Below are positions 42,181 through 57,020 of a stretch of DNA of 64,000 bases, piece by piece. A program made the translations under genes and the position numbers. Numbering within the stretch: the first letter of the stretch is position 1; each line of letters begins with the position of its first letter. The notes under the pieces are model-generated. The model was not told the origin of the DNA and searched no databases. It saw nothing but the letters and a program-made list of their open reading frames with translations. This DNA comes from Atrichornis clamosus (Eukaryota; Chordata; Aves; Passeriformes; Menuridae): positions 310,001 through 374,000 of the forward strand of contig WBMZ01005367.1 of assembly GCA_013400975.1 (NCBI GenBank), read 5' to 3'.

Positions 42181-42723
42181 TAAACATTTAAGGAGCAAAC
42201 CCAGAGAGGCATTGCAGAAGTACCTAATTAGATGTGTGCTTGTAGAGATGATTTTTCTCTTTAAAGCTAGTGTTTTGGCAAGAGGCTTGGTGGGAATGGT
42301 GAGGGTGTCGAAAAACCATGGAGACTCTTGGAGCTGTTGCACACAGTGCTTAATAATGCTGCAGGGAAATTCAGGCATCAAAACCAGGCTTAACATCAGA
42401 GCAGCATGAATTTGGTGGGAAGGAGCGTGGGACTGCCATACAGCTGTGATTCCCTGTGCCAGCTTCTGCATGGGGTCAAATCTCTGCTTTTTCCCTTCCA
42501 GCCTGGACCCTGTCTCCATCACTCCCTTGCACCTTGCAGCAAAGCCGTCCTGAGAATTCAACCTCCAACCAACCATCTTCATTCATCTGACACAGCAACT
42601 GTGAACCTCTAATGCCTCAGATACTTAGCCCTTACACATTTTGGCTTCAGAGAGCATTGGAAGGATTTTCTCTGAGTAATAACAATGTTCTAGGCTGTGA
42701 AACACTTCTGATTGTTTACTTTG

Positions 42724-42990
42724 CTTGGAAGGAACCATAAAGGTCATCGAGTTCCAACTTCCTGCCATGTGCAGGGACACCTTCCACTAGAGCAGATGGC
42801 TCAGAGCCCCATCCAACCCAGCCCTGAACACTTGCAGGGATGGGGCATCCAAAACTTCCCTCCACAACCTGTGCCAGGGCCTCACCACCCTCACAGTAAA
42901 CAACTTATTCCTGGTATCTAATCCAAATCTACCCTCTTTCAGTTTAAAGCCATTACTCCTTGTTCTATCACTATGTCCTTGCAAAAAGTT
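42724..42990 (-). mobile_element. CR1 LINE 3' fragment close to the second exon
   Basis: The plus strand reads CTTGGAAGGAACCATAAAGG, CAGGGACACCTTCCACTAGA, CACTTGCAGGGATGGGGCAT, CCTCACCACCCTCACAGTAA and CCATTACTCCTTGTTCTATC, which is the reverse complement of a CR1 3' region about 265 bp long. The terminal ATTCTATGA units on its left are lost. It ends about 130 bp before the exon at 43119, inside the intron. Confidence 0.93.
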
Positions 42991-43020
42991 TATGATATTG
43001 AATAAAACACTGACAAATAG

Positions 43021-43199
<179 letters not shown>

Positions 43200-46100
43200 A
43201 CTGAACCTAATGAAGTTTAAGTGTCAAAATTGCCAGCTCTTCCTGTTCTGGTTTTGTTCTTTAACCCAAAAGATGGGATATGTAAGAGGTATTTGTCCTG
43301 TGTGCTACAGACTGCAAAATCCCTGGAGGGTGGTTAAAAACGAATCTCCAGTCGTGATGTGCTGGGTTGTTTTGAAATTGGGAATTGAATTGTTCTGTGA
43401 CTAGTCTCACCCAAATCAAACCAGAGTGGTTTTGTGAGATCACGTCAAAAAACAGCAGAACAGACAGACAGGGCAGACAAGGAAATTACAGCTGGGAAGA
43501 GTCAGATGTGCCATAGGGAAGCCTGGAGCACCTGGTAGAGGCAGCTCTGGGGTTAAATACCCCAGGGAAGCCCTCGGGGAAAATGCTGGTCCCTTGTGTG
43601 TTGGGGGGGTCCGGGCATGGTGATGTCATTAGAAGTTGTTGTGCTGGCATTGTGGGGAGTATAGTAAATTTTTCATGTGTTTTTGTAGTCCTACTTTTCA
43701 GTTCAGAGTGCTGCAAAGGTACTTCCACAGGAACTTTAGTGTTGCACAAATTCCAACAAACCAGCTGGATTGTAGGAAGTACCAATTTTGTGATAAATTG
43801 ATTTACAAATCCTTAGTTTTGTTTAATCGCTTTTAAAAAATGAAATAGATATTGTTCCTACTTATAATTAGCATGTTTAATGTAGCGTAACCACTTTAAT
43901 AAAATCCTTGCATCCAGATATTTGGGTTATCTGAACCATAGTTCTGTAATCATAGGTGACACTGAATGTATCTTGGTATAAATTTGTACTTGCTCACAAT
44001 TCAACATTTACTAGAGAATTATCCTTTCTGTTATAACTGTACTTGTAAACCCAGCCAATTAATTTTCCAAAGGCCAAGCATTTAGCTCATCCAGAGGGAC
44101 ACAGGTTCACTGATGCCCTCTGGGGTGAGATGCCCAGCTGAGCCCAGCAGCAGGAGCCCATCAGCAGCATTTGGGGTGGCAGCTCCAAGCAGTCCCCAGC
44201 CCGAACAAAGAGCTGTGCCTTGTGTGACAAAATAGACCAAGAGCACTAAACTGCATGCAGGGAATAACCTCTCTGCATTTTCCTGGGAAAAGGCTGCGTT
44301 ATCCCAAGGTGGAGAGGACAGCAAGGCCAGGTAGTGACCCTCATTGCTGTGGGCATTACGTGAAGGATGGTGCTACCTCTCCCCTGCCTCTGAGTTTTCA
44401 TCTGTAGTTGGGCTTGGGCTCAATTGGTATGCACAGTTGAGTGGCAACTCTGCAAAGTCCACAAGGCTCAAAATCCATTCTGCATGCCTCCTTTCATGGA
44501 TTCCTGTTTGGGAGAAGGCATGTACAGATAATCTCTCGTTTCCAAGGTAACACCAACTTGTTGATACAATAGCTGCAAACCATTGCACAGCATGATGTAT
44601 CTATTTGTTTACATATCTGCCCTATTTATTATTAGATTCCTTGTGGGTTTTTTAGCTTCTCATTTTTGTGTATTTCTCCTAAACAACACAACAGTTGCCT
44701 ACACTTAAAACTTGGGTTGTGATATGAAGCAGAAGGGGTTCTGATCAAGGAGCTTTGAGAAAGCAGGATTTTCATTGCAAAAAAAAAAGAGAGAGTAAAA
44801 TCAGAGCCACTCAAAGACCAGCATCATGAGCACAACAAATCTCAAATCTGTATGCCCTTCTCCCTGGGTCGTTGCTTGCTAAGTGGACTCTAGCTAATAT
44901 TTCCCAAAGACTGTTTTGTGGCATGGACAGTATTTTCATTACCAACCTTTAGAGCACTCCTTGCTATGTTGTGGAAAATTCACATTGCAGCACCTCTGTG
45001 GAAGAAGGCTTTTGGAGGTACACCAAGCTTCCCTGTTTATGTTTGTCCTTGGGTACATCTACTTTTACATTAAAGCCATGCTTGTTAGCAAGCCAACTTG
45101 AAGGATAAATATCACACCTCATTTATTCTGTCAAAGATATGGACAAGTAAAGGTCTCAGTGTCTGTGCTGGAGTTGCAAGGAAGGGAGGTTAAGAGGCAG
45201 CTGTCCATGTCTACTTGACACTTAATTTGTTCCTGCCAGTCCCCCTGGGAGCTCTCCCCAGGGTTACGTAGCTGTTGGTGAATCTGCCCTGTGTGTTTCC
45301 TGGCATGTTCATGGGGAAATAAGATCTCTGGCTTTGGTTTCACCACCTTGTTTTCACATGTATTGTATACCAGCCATCACAGAACTGTTCAGACTGACAC
45401 AATCCTCTTAGTGCAAGCTGGAGCAGAAGTCCAGGTTGGAGAGACCCAGATTTGACAACTCAGAATTTCGTGTGCTGTCTCAAAGGGTTATCCTGTTCCT
45501 TAGAAAGTGCTGGGCTGGGCTATTTTTTCTTTATTTGTTTTCCCAAAATGCAGGATATTCCAACCCAGTGCCTTTAAGTTTGGCAAGGTTGTGGACAACT
45601 CCTTGCAGTCTTTCACTCCCAGCAGTCTTGCTCAGCTTTGGTTGGGGTGGAGTTCCTGGTGCAGATGCAAAGCAGAATACAGATGTAGGATAATCACTGC
45701 CTCTCCTATGATGACTCTGCTAAAATTTTGCAGGCACCATAGAAAACTACTGAAGAACATTTGCCATATTTCCGTGAGGATGATATGCTTTCCAACCAAG
45801 AAAACACCTGCTCCTTCCCAAGCTTGGATTTCCTGTAGTGCTGTTAAGACCTACACAGGCAACAAAGACAAAAGCTAAAATAAAACAGAAAGTTTCATTC
45901 CTGCTGGATGCTGGGTGAGATTTCCCCAGAGGATATTGTAGAAGACAGGGAAATAAATTGCTTTCAGAAACAGAAGTTTTACTGAACTATATTTTGGTGT
46001 AATAGTGAGCTCTGTTAATGAGCAGTTACAGGATTTTTGGTTGTTATTGGTACCACTTGGTAAGAATTACCCTACTTGTAAGCAATCTGCCTTATTTCAC

Positions 46101-46250
46101 TTGTCAGGATAGGGAAAGACCTTGATAATCTGTTGTGGTTAGTATTGTCAGATACTAATGTTTCATTAGCATAATTGGCCTCTTTGGGTATTGATGATTC
46201 ATTTGCTGCATGCTGGAAAATCATGCATAAATACAAGTTTACATAAACAC

Positions 46251-46480
46251 ACAGAACCATAGAATCATTTAGGTTGAAAAAGACCTCAAAGATCATCAAG
46301 CCCAACCATTAACCCAGCAATGCCAAGGCCACCACTAAACCATGGCCCCAAGTGCCACATCTACCTGGCCTTCAAATACCTCCAGAGGTGGTGACTGCAC
46401 CACTTCCCTGGGCTGCCTTTTCCAATGTTTGACAACACTTTCAGTGAAGAAATTTTTCCTAATATCCCATCTAAATGTCT
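46251..46480 (-). mobile_element. CR1 LINE 3'-end fragment
   Basis: The element opens with ACAGAACCATAGAATCATTT and AGGTTGAAAAAGACCTCAAA, followed by GATCATCAAGCCCAACCATT, the ACCACTAAACCATGGCCCCA block and GAAATTTTTCCTAATATCC. This is a CR1 3' end in reverse orientation, of the lineage with the CCCAACCATTAACCCAGCA wording. The right edge blurs around 46480-46500. Confidence 0.92.
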
Positions 46481-48102
46481 TTTCTGTTTGAGTTTTACTG
46501 GTCCATTTGCAAATGCTGTTTCTGAATATGCTACCCAGGCAGATCAGAGCAGATTCCCAAGGCTCGACTCTGTCTTCATCTCTATTGTTCACCTGCATTG
46601 AAGCATGAAGCAGCAAAGTTTGGTTTCCCAGAGATTTTTGTGTAACCTACACTAGTCAAAGCCACAGAAACTGGGGCTGTTACCTCTCTGAAAGGATATG
46701 GGGCCATGTTAAAAATCAAGACAGTAATTTCCTTTTTCTCCTTTATTCATCCATATTTGCTTAAAATATGGAGGAGCTTAATATTTTTGCAGTCTCTACT
46801 CTTCTGTCAAAGTTGGTTGAAGTTCACCCAACAGGTCAGAAATTACTAAGGGCTGGCGAGTTGGGATGGAGAGTCATTGTCTCAGTGCCTTTGGAAAACA
46901 GGCTAAAAACAGGGTCTAAAAGGCACTTCCAAAACATATGGAGCAGCTCAGGGAGGTGTGTAGCTAGGTAAGTAATCAAAGCTGAAGACCCACCTCTGAG
47001 TTTCATTGCAATATTTTCACAGTCAAGAATATTGCCAAATCCAGAGGAATTCCTAATAATACTTGGATCAAGTTAGAGAAGGCGAAAACCCTAGTGCCTG
47101 TCTGGTATAGCGTTCCACCTCTTTGGGGGAGCTGTGTTCCCAAAAAGTGGGTCTGATCCCCTCAGTAGGAGGGCTGCTTTACCTAGATGCTGTCAGTTTC
47201 TGGTGCTCCAAGGAAACCAGGGTATTTCCCCTTTGTGATGTCTTCTGAGGCTTTGACGTCTCTGCTGGGAACAAGCTTTTTGGGATGAATAGCCTGGTTG
47301 ACCCAACCCCGAAGTGCTTCTCCTTACCTTTGCAAAAAAACTCAGCCCAAACTGAGCCTAAACCCCTGACCTTGGGGTTTTACCAGCTTGGTCTCTTAAC
47401 TCTGCTGAATTATTCAGATGATTTCCATCACAGAAGAGCTGAGATGACGGAGGCTCCTTCGCATCGGGTGCAAGTCATGCAACGAGGAGAGCCCTGCCCA
47501 CAAGTTTGCAGGCTCAGAGTCCCAGTGTCCCATTCCTGCTGTTTATCAGCTCTACCCTGCAGACACAAGCACCTTATAACCCTGTAATGCCTTGGGAGGC
47601 AGCTCAAACAGACAGGTACCCACCAGTGGTAAAACCTGCACAAATGTTTCTTTTTACTGAAACTACTCTGCTTGTGATTTTACCTTTTAGCTGTAGGTTT
47701 TGCTAATAAGTAAGCAGAGTGCTGAGCTGTGATTAAGCACTAAATTGACTTTGTTTTTTGAAAGCCCAGTGCCTGAGTGCACTCCGAGAGCAGCCGAGCA
47801 TGGATTGCGTATGTAAGTGACATTTCAATGAAAATATTCAGCCTCCAAGAAAAACAACAGACAATGGAAGGAAGTGTCATGTTTGCCAGGTTCCTTAAGG
47901 AGTGTAGCAAGGACTCAGTGTGTTACAAAACAGCGATCCGCACGCCAAGCCGGTATCACATCAGGATGCTAATTAAAACAAAACACAGATCTGCCAGGCC
48001 ACATTCCTTAGGTGAGGTTTATTCCCGTACTTGGGGGTTTTTGTGTAAGCTATATGCAAAAGACAGAAGGAAGCATCTCTGCATTCACAATGGAATTTAT
48101 AT

Positions 48103-48290
48103 CATAGAACCATAGAATGATTTTGGTTGGAAGGGACCTTAAAGCCCCTCCAGTTCCAAACCCCTGCCGTGGGCAGGGACACCTTCCACTAGACCAGGTT
48201 GCTCAAACACCCATCCAACCTGGCCTTGAACACTTCCAGGGATGGGACTTCCACAACTTCTCTGGACAGCCTGTTCCAGTGCCTCACCAA
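48103..48290 (-). mobile_element. CR1 LINE 3'-end fragment, best preserved
   Basis: The segment reads TCATAGAACCATAGAATGAT, then TTGGTTGGAAGGGACCTTAA, GTGGGCAGGGACACCTTCCA, CCTGGCCTTGAACACTTCCA and CAGCCTGTTCCAGTGCCTCA. It is close to the canonical avian CR1 3' end read in reverse, with both terminal repeat units visible at the left. Low divergence suggests it is younger than most of its neighbours here. Confidence 0.95.
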
Positions 48291-48495
48291 TGAATGATAA
48301 AAGTATACCAGGTTCTTCAGGAGCAGAAAATACCTGTGTGGAAGCATCTGAGAGAAGGTCCTCAGCAGCACCTTTTTCTGAGGATGGTGTGTTTGGTATT
48401 ATTAGTGATGGCAGTAATGGTAATGGGAGAAAGACTACTAGGAATGAAGGACACTGGAGCTGATGACAGTGTGCCAGGAATTCAGTTTGTTTCAT

Positions 48496-48530
48496 GCTAT
48501 AGGATGGGACATCAGCTATAGGATGGGACA
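48496..48530. repeat. 16 bp direct repeat, period 19
   Basis: GCTATAGGATGGGACA occurs at 48496-48511 and again at 48515-48530, separated by 3 bp. It is a small local duplication. Confidence 0.88.
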
Positions 48531-51500
48531 CACACAGACTCTGCTCTTCTTTATTTTCAAGACTCCTGGCTTGCATGAGACTTAGGGGCTGTAGTTAGGC
48601 AAGGCTTCATTTCCTCACAGCTCGTGGCGTGAAATGTCAGTAATTTGGGCAAGGCAACCTTTGTGAATGGGCAGTGGAACAAGATATGGCTATAACTGTA
48701 CCCAGTGCTGAAAAAAGTCATTTGCTGCTTCTGTGGACAGGAGCTTCTCAAACTGAGGGGATTGTGCTGCATAGAAGGCCCAGCTCTCCAGGGGTGGATC
48801 CAGCTGGTGAACATGGAAAGCAAACTGGGACAGCAGCAACAGGGTTAAGCATGTGTGACATGACTGGGAGCATAAGACCATGATGGTGGGAGAAGCACTC
48901 AGGGAAATGAATCCTGGGCCAGTCACAGCCTTCAGCATGACCACATTGCACACGTGGGCCCAAACTGCAAAGCTGAGGTGCTGGATTTTGAAATTGCCTT
49001 AGTATTTGGGCATGGGAAATACAAGTTTTGGTTCCGGCCCATTCCTAGTGCTTAAAAAAGAGCATGTTCTATCAGTTAGCTAAAAAAAATGATGCATTAT
49101 CAAAATTTCGAAAGGTATATTGAGTAAACAACACAGGCAACTCTGTTAAGGGGCTAAAGGAATTAATCTCAGTGTACTTCAGTACTTTCCCACTTGAGCT
49201 TTGCAAGCTGCTGACCACATAATAAACTAGCCCTTGGCATCATGCCCCTGGGAACTCAGTAGCAGTTATTAATCCAACATCAGTTTAACATATTTTCCTT
49301 TGTGGAAAGAAAGATGATTACATCAGTTGGGTTACGCTGGTCACTGTTCAATATGAAGGAGGATCTCCCCTTTTCCAGTGGCTGAGAGGTTAGAGGTGGA
49401 TTAGGAAAGATTAATGTCAGTAGAGATCAGGGCATGGGCAGATTGGTTGGTAATAGATTACTAGACCACAGATTGACCACCAGAATGGCTTTTAGACACC
49501 TGTAATTGTGTGGATTCTGTGAGATCCTGAAAGTGTGAATGTGCTCAGTGGCTAGTCCTAGCTGCCCTCAGCACTTTCGGTTTTTCTTGTTTTTTTCTGG
49601 CTATGGCAGGACTTCTGGTAATTCCTAGTCCCCATGTCTCCTCCAAACACAGCACCTTTTCCTGGGAATGGCACTGAGCAGCAGTGGTGTTGCTTCCTTG
49701 TGCTTCAGCTGTGGCCAGGACCAGGCGTTGTCCCTGGGCAACAGTCCAGCCTTCCTACAGCAACAGAGGAAGTTCACCTAGGGAACTACAGAAGACTTTC
49801 TCGTGATGATTTCCAAAACCACTTAGAATATTTTGTCACCTTCAACAGGTGTAGACAATTGTCAATATCCTTGTTCCAAAGCTTGCACTCATTATTGTTA
49901 CCTTAGTCAAAGCATCCCAGTAAGGACTCATTAGCAAGGCAACACTGAGGGTTTGTTGGTTTTATTTCAATCAAAATGCCATGCTACCCCTGATGGAGAG
50001 TGATTATCTTTTTTCCCTGTAGCCTTGAGAATAAAGAGGTAATGGAGAAAAATTTTCTAATTTTCATTGAACAGACAGCATTATAATGTTGTTTGCTTTT
50101 ACAGAAATGTGAACAGTTCAGATGAAAATGGATTTTTTTTTAAAGATATCTATTGTTGCAAAGCTGCTGTTGTCAATAAGGAAAACAAGAGGTTTGGCCA
50201 AAATTCAAAATAAACCTTGCTCTAATGTATCAATCTTTAAAGTTACAGAAGGATCTGAAGGTCTCATAAATCTGCTTGTTTTCCTGTGCTGTTGATTACA
50301 ATAAGCAAGTACTTTGTGAGGGTTATTTGATATAATGTCCACTCCCCAGCAAGGGCCGGTGCCAAATCCCTAGAGTGACTGTATGTGCCTTGACTGGGTT
50401 TTTTTACAGCAATAAGATTTTGGCAGCATCAACGTGAGTTTCTTGCTTCAGCCCAGCAGCAGTTCCCTCACTAAGTCCCCACTGAGGGGACCATGCAGCT
50501 GAGCATGGGGGTGGATGTGCTTGTATTGTGTAGCTTGGTCTGGTACAGGCAATTCCTGGGGCAGCAGAACCTATCTGCCAGTAATCCTGTATAGTATCAC
50601 TGCTCCCCTGAGAGCAGGAGTGAGGCTTTTCTCTCCAAACAGCAGGAAAGTGGCTATTCAGAGCCCTAGCAATTTTCTTTCCATTTTGTTGGCTTTGGAT
50701 AACCATCTCCTTCCTTTCATGCTTTGCCCAGAAGTTTCATTGCTGGTTACTTGATGTTCACACAGTCAAGTCACTGAATGAGTCTCTTAGATTTAGTTCT
50801 GCCTCTCTCAGTACCTGGTAATTTACACTGTGGTGCACTGAAGTCAATTAAATAGCTGTGTTTAATGCAGGAAGAGGGGTCTTTGCAGCAAGGCATGTAA
50901 TAAATGTTAAATCCATATATGCCACAGTGTGAGAATTCATTATGATACAATAGGATCTCTCTCAGGCATGACATGGAGTCATTCTGATTAAATGGTTACA
51001 CTCATTTAAAAAGAAAAGGGCTTTCATAACAAGCTGGAAAGCTTTGAAGTGAAGTAACACACCATTGAAGCAAGATGCAAAATTAACGTGGTCCATTCTT
51101 TTGCATGGAAAAAAAATATTAAAAGTTTGCTTCTGGAGGGAGGTTGTACAGACTGTGGTGAAGGGGACAGTAGGAGGCTGATGAGTGTTACACGTCAGTG
51201 TGTTCCAGGAGACATTCCATGATTTTGTGGCAGAAAAATAGGCTCATGTGTCAGCTCCAACCTCTGCTCTAGGTTGTACAGTCAGGTGGGCTACTCTGGT
51301 CGAGGGTCTGTAAGTGACTCCAGAGTCAGTGCTGGGCTAACGTGCAGCTACGTTTGCGTCGTGTCATCCAGAGTCTCTGCGTACAACTCCTAGGAGAGGA
51401 ACCCACTGCGCAGGTGACGATGAAGCTTTATCACCCCGTTCATATTCACACTGAAAGAAAGATCTCTCGCTTTACATTTTGCCTGCATTGCCCCAAAAAC

Positions 51501-54500
51501 TCTACATGGGGTATATTTTTAAAGCCAGATTGATTCATACATATTTCTGTGTCTGGGCTGGGGGTCAGGGCCCTAAACCGGAGAGTGTAAAACTTAGAAT
51601 TTTTAATGGAAATACAGGTTGCTGTTTGAAACCCTGTTTTGGCTTCCTTTTGCAGTACTTTGGTTACCTCCTCTTACAGAAACTATTTTCATAGGACTGC
51701 AGAAGTACTTGCCATAGGTTTCTGTTTTAAACATTCTCCCTGGAAAATTATTCAGTGGAAAATAAATGTGGAGGATTTTGTGTTTTTCTCTTTTTCTTCC
51801 CCTGAAATAGTGGTTAGGTCTGCTGTAGCCAAACTTTTACTTTTTTAAGCATTTTATAGAAAAAGAAAATACTATTGCTGGTGAAGCCTTTCTTTGATGC
51901 ATTTATAGAACATGTGCTCATTTCATTCTGATTCATGCCACATGGTTATATCTTAGCCTGTAAAGGCCACTTTTTTCTCTTAAATTGGAGGAAAAGTATG
52001 TTCAGAGACCCAAATACTTATGTCATCTCTTCCCTTCTCCAAGAAAAAATTCCCATTTGGGGCTGTGTGATCCTGGCTTAGCTGTAAAAAGCTTTTTCTA
52101 GTAGTTCTGAAGATGGTTTGGAGGAGTTTGGTGTTTATTCTGTCTGACTATTCAGTTGGCTAGGAGCATTTAACCACTCTGTAATTCTATTTTCTTCATC
52201 CCTAATTGATGATACTCTAAGGAGTACTGATATCCCTGAGTGAGACGTAGTGGAGCCTTTAAATGCCTGTAAGTCCCTGAGGAAAAGAGATACCATTCTC
52301 CAAAATGCATTGTAAAGAAAGAGTCAGAAATACAGTTTGAAATGCACTGGAAGAGAGCTGAGGTTTTAAGACCTACGTTAGCATAAATAGAGGCAGCATT
52401 ACTAAAAATTGGGCTTGGCGTTCTTAGTATTAAAAATCAGGTAGAAAATTAAAATTCATGCAAATACTTTTCTCTGCCTTAGTGTTTTTACCATGAAAAC
52501 TTTGCTGTGAGTCACTTACAGCTCCAGAAAAGGGGTTATTCCTTTAGGAGGAAACAGAGCCAAGCTTCCATCCTGCCATCACTGTGAAGCTCCTTGTTGT
52601 GATGGTGCTGTCAGATAAACTCAGTCCTAGAGTTCATGGTCACCCTGCTGCAAAACAGTACCCAGTGCCATGGGACAGGAGAAGCTTAAGCATAATTAAG
52701 CAATATTGAGTAGAGAAGATGGAAATTACCTCACTCTGATGCTCACCAAGCTTATCTGCAGGAATATTTATCTCACTGCAGCCCAGGGTCTTTCCCTTTG
52801 ATTAAGGCTTGTTTTCCTGTAAGCGTGGGGCAGGACCACTTGCAGAAAATGCTTCTGACATTTTGCTGCTTGGGGCTGAAAACTCCCTGCCAGAAACTTT
52901 TAAATCTGCTCTTTTCAGATGCTTTTGCAGCTGGGTTTGCTGCATAGAGGTTTTGCTTCCCATTGGTGTTGTCTTGCCTTGTCTGAAGGGAAATGTAGGG
53001 AGTTCCCTCCCCCTTGGCGAGGGAAATGTAGGTTAGTTCTCTGTCACTGAAGATTGGGTCATCAGATTAAATGTCTTTTAAAAAGCAGAATTTCCTGGAG
53101 AAAGGCATTCTTCCTTGCACTCTCTTCCCCCCACAGCATGACATGGTTGCAGTTGGAGTCCCTGCCTTGCTATTGACATGTGGCCACTGTCAGAAGAGCC
53201 ATGGCAGCTCCTAGAAACAGCATACGGGAACATTTTGGGGAAAGACCATTCCTCTGACGTGTATGGGCATTTATTTTATAATGGAATGGCTGTGTATGTT
53301 TGGAAGTCTAGAGCAAAAAGACAACAGTTTGCACACCACCAACACCACCACAGGCAAAAAAACTAAAGTGGGAAGGAAAGGAAAAATAAAAAAATAACTG
53401 ATGAGCTGCTGTCCCATGCACTTAGCTGAAGGTCTGGAGTTTCCCTCTGGCCTGAAGTTTCTTGGAGTGTGCTGTGAAATGTCACCAGGTGATAGTCATA
53501 TAATAGATTTGCACCTATGGCTGAGCTTTGCTGAGCACATGCCTGCTCTCAGCTCCACTTGCATGTATCTTCATCCAAGGGGTTCTTCCCCTTGGTCACA
53601 GAGGTGGTCATACTGCTCCCCAGAACTGCAGCAGCGTGGTGTGCCAGAGACTCTGGAGGCTGTCCTTGGTACTCCTCTCATGTTCTGCTCTAGGTCTAAA
53701 GCCAGTCTGTACATTACAACTCCTTGGATGCCGGCGGGAGGCAGCCACGGGTATATTTTATTTCTTGATCACTTCTCCTGGTGTGTGACAGCCTCTGTCA
53801 ATGCACATGACATAAAGGTGTGCCTCTGCCATCGTGAAGGATCACTGCTAACACCTGTTGGCCCTTAATGAGTCAGGAAGGATTGTCTGGCTCTAAATTC
53901 TGGTGTGTGGGTCCTGGCACAGCCCTTGGAGCACGGGCTCCTGCTGCAGCCACAGGGACAGTGGCAGAGGTAGACAGCTCCTGGCTCAGAAGAGGAGGAG
54001 GGAAAAGCAGAAGCTGAGCCATCTGGAAGAGAAAGTAGAAGCAGACACAGCATCTCAGTGGTAGGTGCTCATTAGACTGTCTCTGATGTACTGGGAAGAC
54101 TGAGTTTATCCTGCTGGAGGAATTGTAATATTTTTCTCTAAGCTGAAAAATGTAGCAGAGAGGGTAAAGGACAGGTCTTTTTATCTATGGAAAAATATTC
54201 TTGACTGTTTACCAGCAATGTGTAATAGGAACCAGTGGCTCTCAGAGTGCTGTGAGGATGTTTTTGTGGTTAGAGCACACAGTTCTGAAAATCTGGAGTT
54301 CTTGTCTTACTTTGCTATTGATTTACACTGTGGTCTCAGATCACTTTGTCTTCTAATTTCCCTGCTCACAGAAAGAGAATACCTTCCTAATTAATTCTGG
54401 GTAAGATTAATTGGGTTTTTGTTTGTTGGTTTGTTTTTTTCTTGAGTCAGTGCTGCTCCTCATGGAGTAAGTTATTAAAAGAAATGAGAGCACTGGAGTC

Positions 54501-57020
54501 TGGCCCCTGGTGCTGTACACGGGGGAGCGCTGTGGTCCATCTGTGTGAAAGCAAATGGACTTGTTTCCTAGGACCTGTTGACTGTTTTGAAAAACATGTT
54601 CAGGCATGCCTTGATCCCTTCCAGTGTTTCCCTACAGACTCAGTGCTCTGCAGTAGCTGTGCAGTGGCTTTGTCCCTCCATCCCATCCTTGCCTGTGCAG
54701 AAACCTGGAGAGAACAGAACCCAGGCTGTCTGGTGACTCAGTGTAACAGCATGACTGATGATGGCTATCATCATTGCATAGATTTATTTATCCTTATGAT
54801 GTAGATATGTGGAAATCTCAAGCAACAGACATATGACATCCAGAGTTAAAAATCCACTTATATAAAGCCAGGATTTCACCTGCTGTGCATAGATGTGGGG
54901 GCAGCCAAATGCATCACACTGGCAATGGAGGGGAACAAAAAGAGCCATCAATTAGAACCTGGTGAAGGAGAGTTATAAAGCAGCAGCTTAAACCCAGGCT
55001 GGATGGAAATTGAACAGCAGTATCCTGAATTTTAATGTCCATTTCTTTGTGCTGCATGTAGGTGGAAGTGGTTATTGCAAATACGGGGATGTAGGAGCAA
55101 TGTGCCAAAGCACGTGGTACAGGGGGCTGGCTGCAGTGTATCCCTCAACTTTGGGGACTATGACTTGTGCTCCCCCTTTGCAGGGGGAGTGCAGTGTGAC
55201 TGTGTCTCTGTGGAGGCAAGGGTGATTTGGGAATCCCCAGTGTGCCCAGGTTTCCTGCAGCTTAGAAGGAAAGTCATGCCCCATCTCTCTCTTGTTCACA
55301 TGCAAAGCAGTGAGCTCAAAGTTATAGATGTCCCAGGATGCATTATTATAACAAGTAAGATAACTAGTTATCAGCTCTGTGTATGAAATACTTCTTCTCC
55401 TCAACAATAAACACCAGAAAGGGCCGTTGGAGGAGGATTCTTGGAGGCACGAGATTACACTTAATACATAAGCCTTCAGACCCACCAACCCTGCTGTGAA
55501 AGTTGTCTCGGGGTGCTTGGGCATCGTATTCCCACTCTGCGGGGTGGATATGAAGGATCTTTTTGACTCTTTCTCTACCAGTAAATACAAAAGGCCTGTC
55601 CACTGAGCTGTGTGCAGGCACTGGCCAGGAGGGTGACTGGCTCACGGTGAACCAGCTCAGGGGGGTGTGCCAGCAGCCCTGGCAGTGTGGGCAGCTGAGG
55701 GGCAGTGTCCTGTTTCTGTTCAGGAACAGACCAGGCACAGCCTCCATGCCTCTGCTCCTCCTTTGGGAAGTGGAAATAACAGCCCTTAGGGCTGCATGTG
55801 GATTCTGTGAGTTCAAACTCTATGAAGTTTTGAGATAACAGTACCAGTTCAGGCATGTCAGTGCCTCAGACAAATATATTGTGCAAACAGCAAGTGGAAT
55901 AAAGTACAACTTCTGGCACAGTGGTATTGCTTAAAGGCTGGTTTAGTTCCGTTTCAAAGGATTTATCAAAATAAATAGTCTGAATCCTGCTCCCTCTCTG
56001 CAAAAAATATTGGACACTGTCACCAAAAAGTCATTAAAAAAAGAGAAGCAAAGCATCTAAAAGATTTATCCGGCTTTGAATTTTTAGATTTCAGAGTGGG
56101 ACATATCAGTTCATCCATTAAGTGTTGCTCTAGCACCGTTCTCTATCGCCCTGCGGCTCAAATCACCGAGAGCTCCTTCCTGGCACACTCTGTTCAGAGC
56201 TTTCTGACACCATTCAAACTTCAGCCTGTCCACAGTCCCACCACTGGCACGAGCATGAGGGGCTTAGAAGTGGTTTGCAGAGTTATATTCTGCCATCTAA
56301 TTCCCACCTGTAGATGCCAATCCTTATTTAGCCACAGGTACCTCTGCTTGGTGATTAGGTCTCTCCCGAAGGCAGGACAAGAAGAAATTAAATAGGGAAC
56401 CTGAGGCAGCAGCAGGGGAATTGACTCTACAGCAGGAGAGTTTCAGGTTTGAGACACTGTCTTGTGTATCCTCAGTCATGCATACTCCATGCCATGTGGC
56501 TGTGAATGCAAAACTTAATTCCTTGCTGTTTACTTAATCTATAGGCTCTTGGTAGTAAATGATGTTCATCGCTTCCATGTCCTGTTCAATAGTTATTTGC
56601 AAGGCAAAGGAAATATGTACTGGTTTTCTTCTATTTGGACTTTGAATGCATAAAATAGTCCTTTTCTTTTCAGTCTGAAGACACAAGTGCCCTTTAGAAT
56701 GTGAATGTTAGCATTGTGTTCAGAAAAAAACCATTTTCTTTCCAAAGCCTTACTTCTCATGCAGTGACTCATTTTAAAGAATTGGACGCTCTGTATGTTT
56801 TTCAGATAAATTCCTAAACCAAAAGGTATCCTATTTTCATTCGTATTGAATTCTTACTCAGCAGATAGCATCAGATTCCAGGGTAGCTTAGTCTTGCACA
56901 ATTATGCTGTGAAGCCTTTGCCCTGTAGAACCCACTGGTACAGAGAGGTGCAAAGCAAATACAGTTGCTTGTAAGGTTTTACCTCTGGCAATATGTTCAG
57001 AATTTCTTTTTTCTGATAAG

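Noticed and set aside
51205..51235. CATTCCATGATTTTGTGG resembling a CR1 3' terminus
   Set aside because: The upstream sequence lacks the GGTCTTTTCCAACCT-type CR1 body, so the match is too short to call.
53401..53868. 155-codon plus-strand open frame
   Set aside because: No family resemblance; an alternative frame overlaps it. Best explained by chance.
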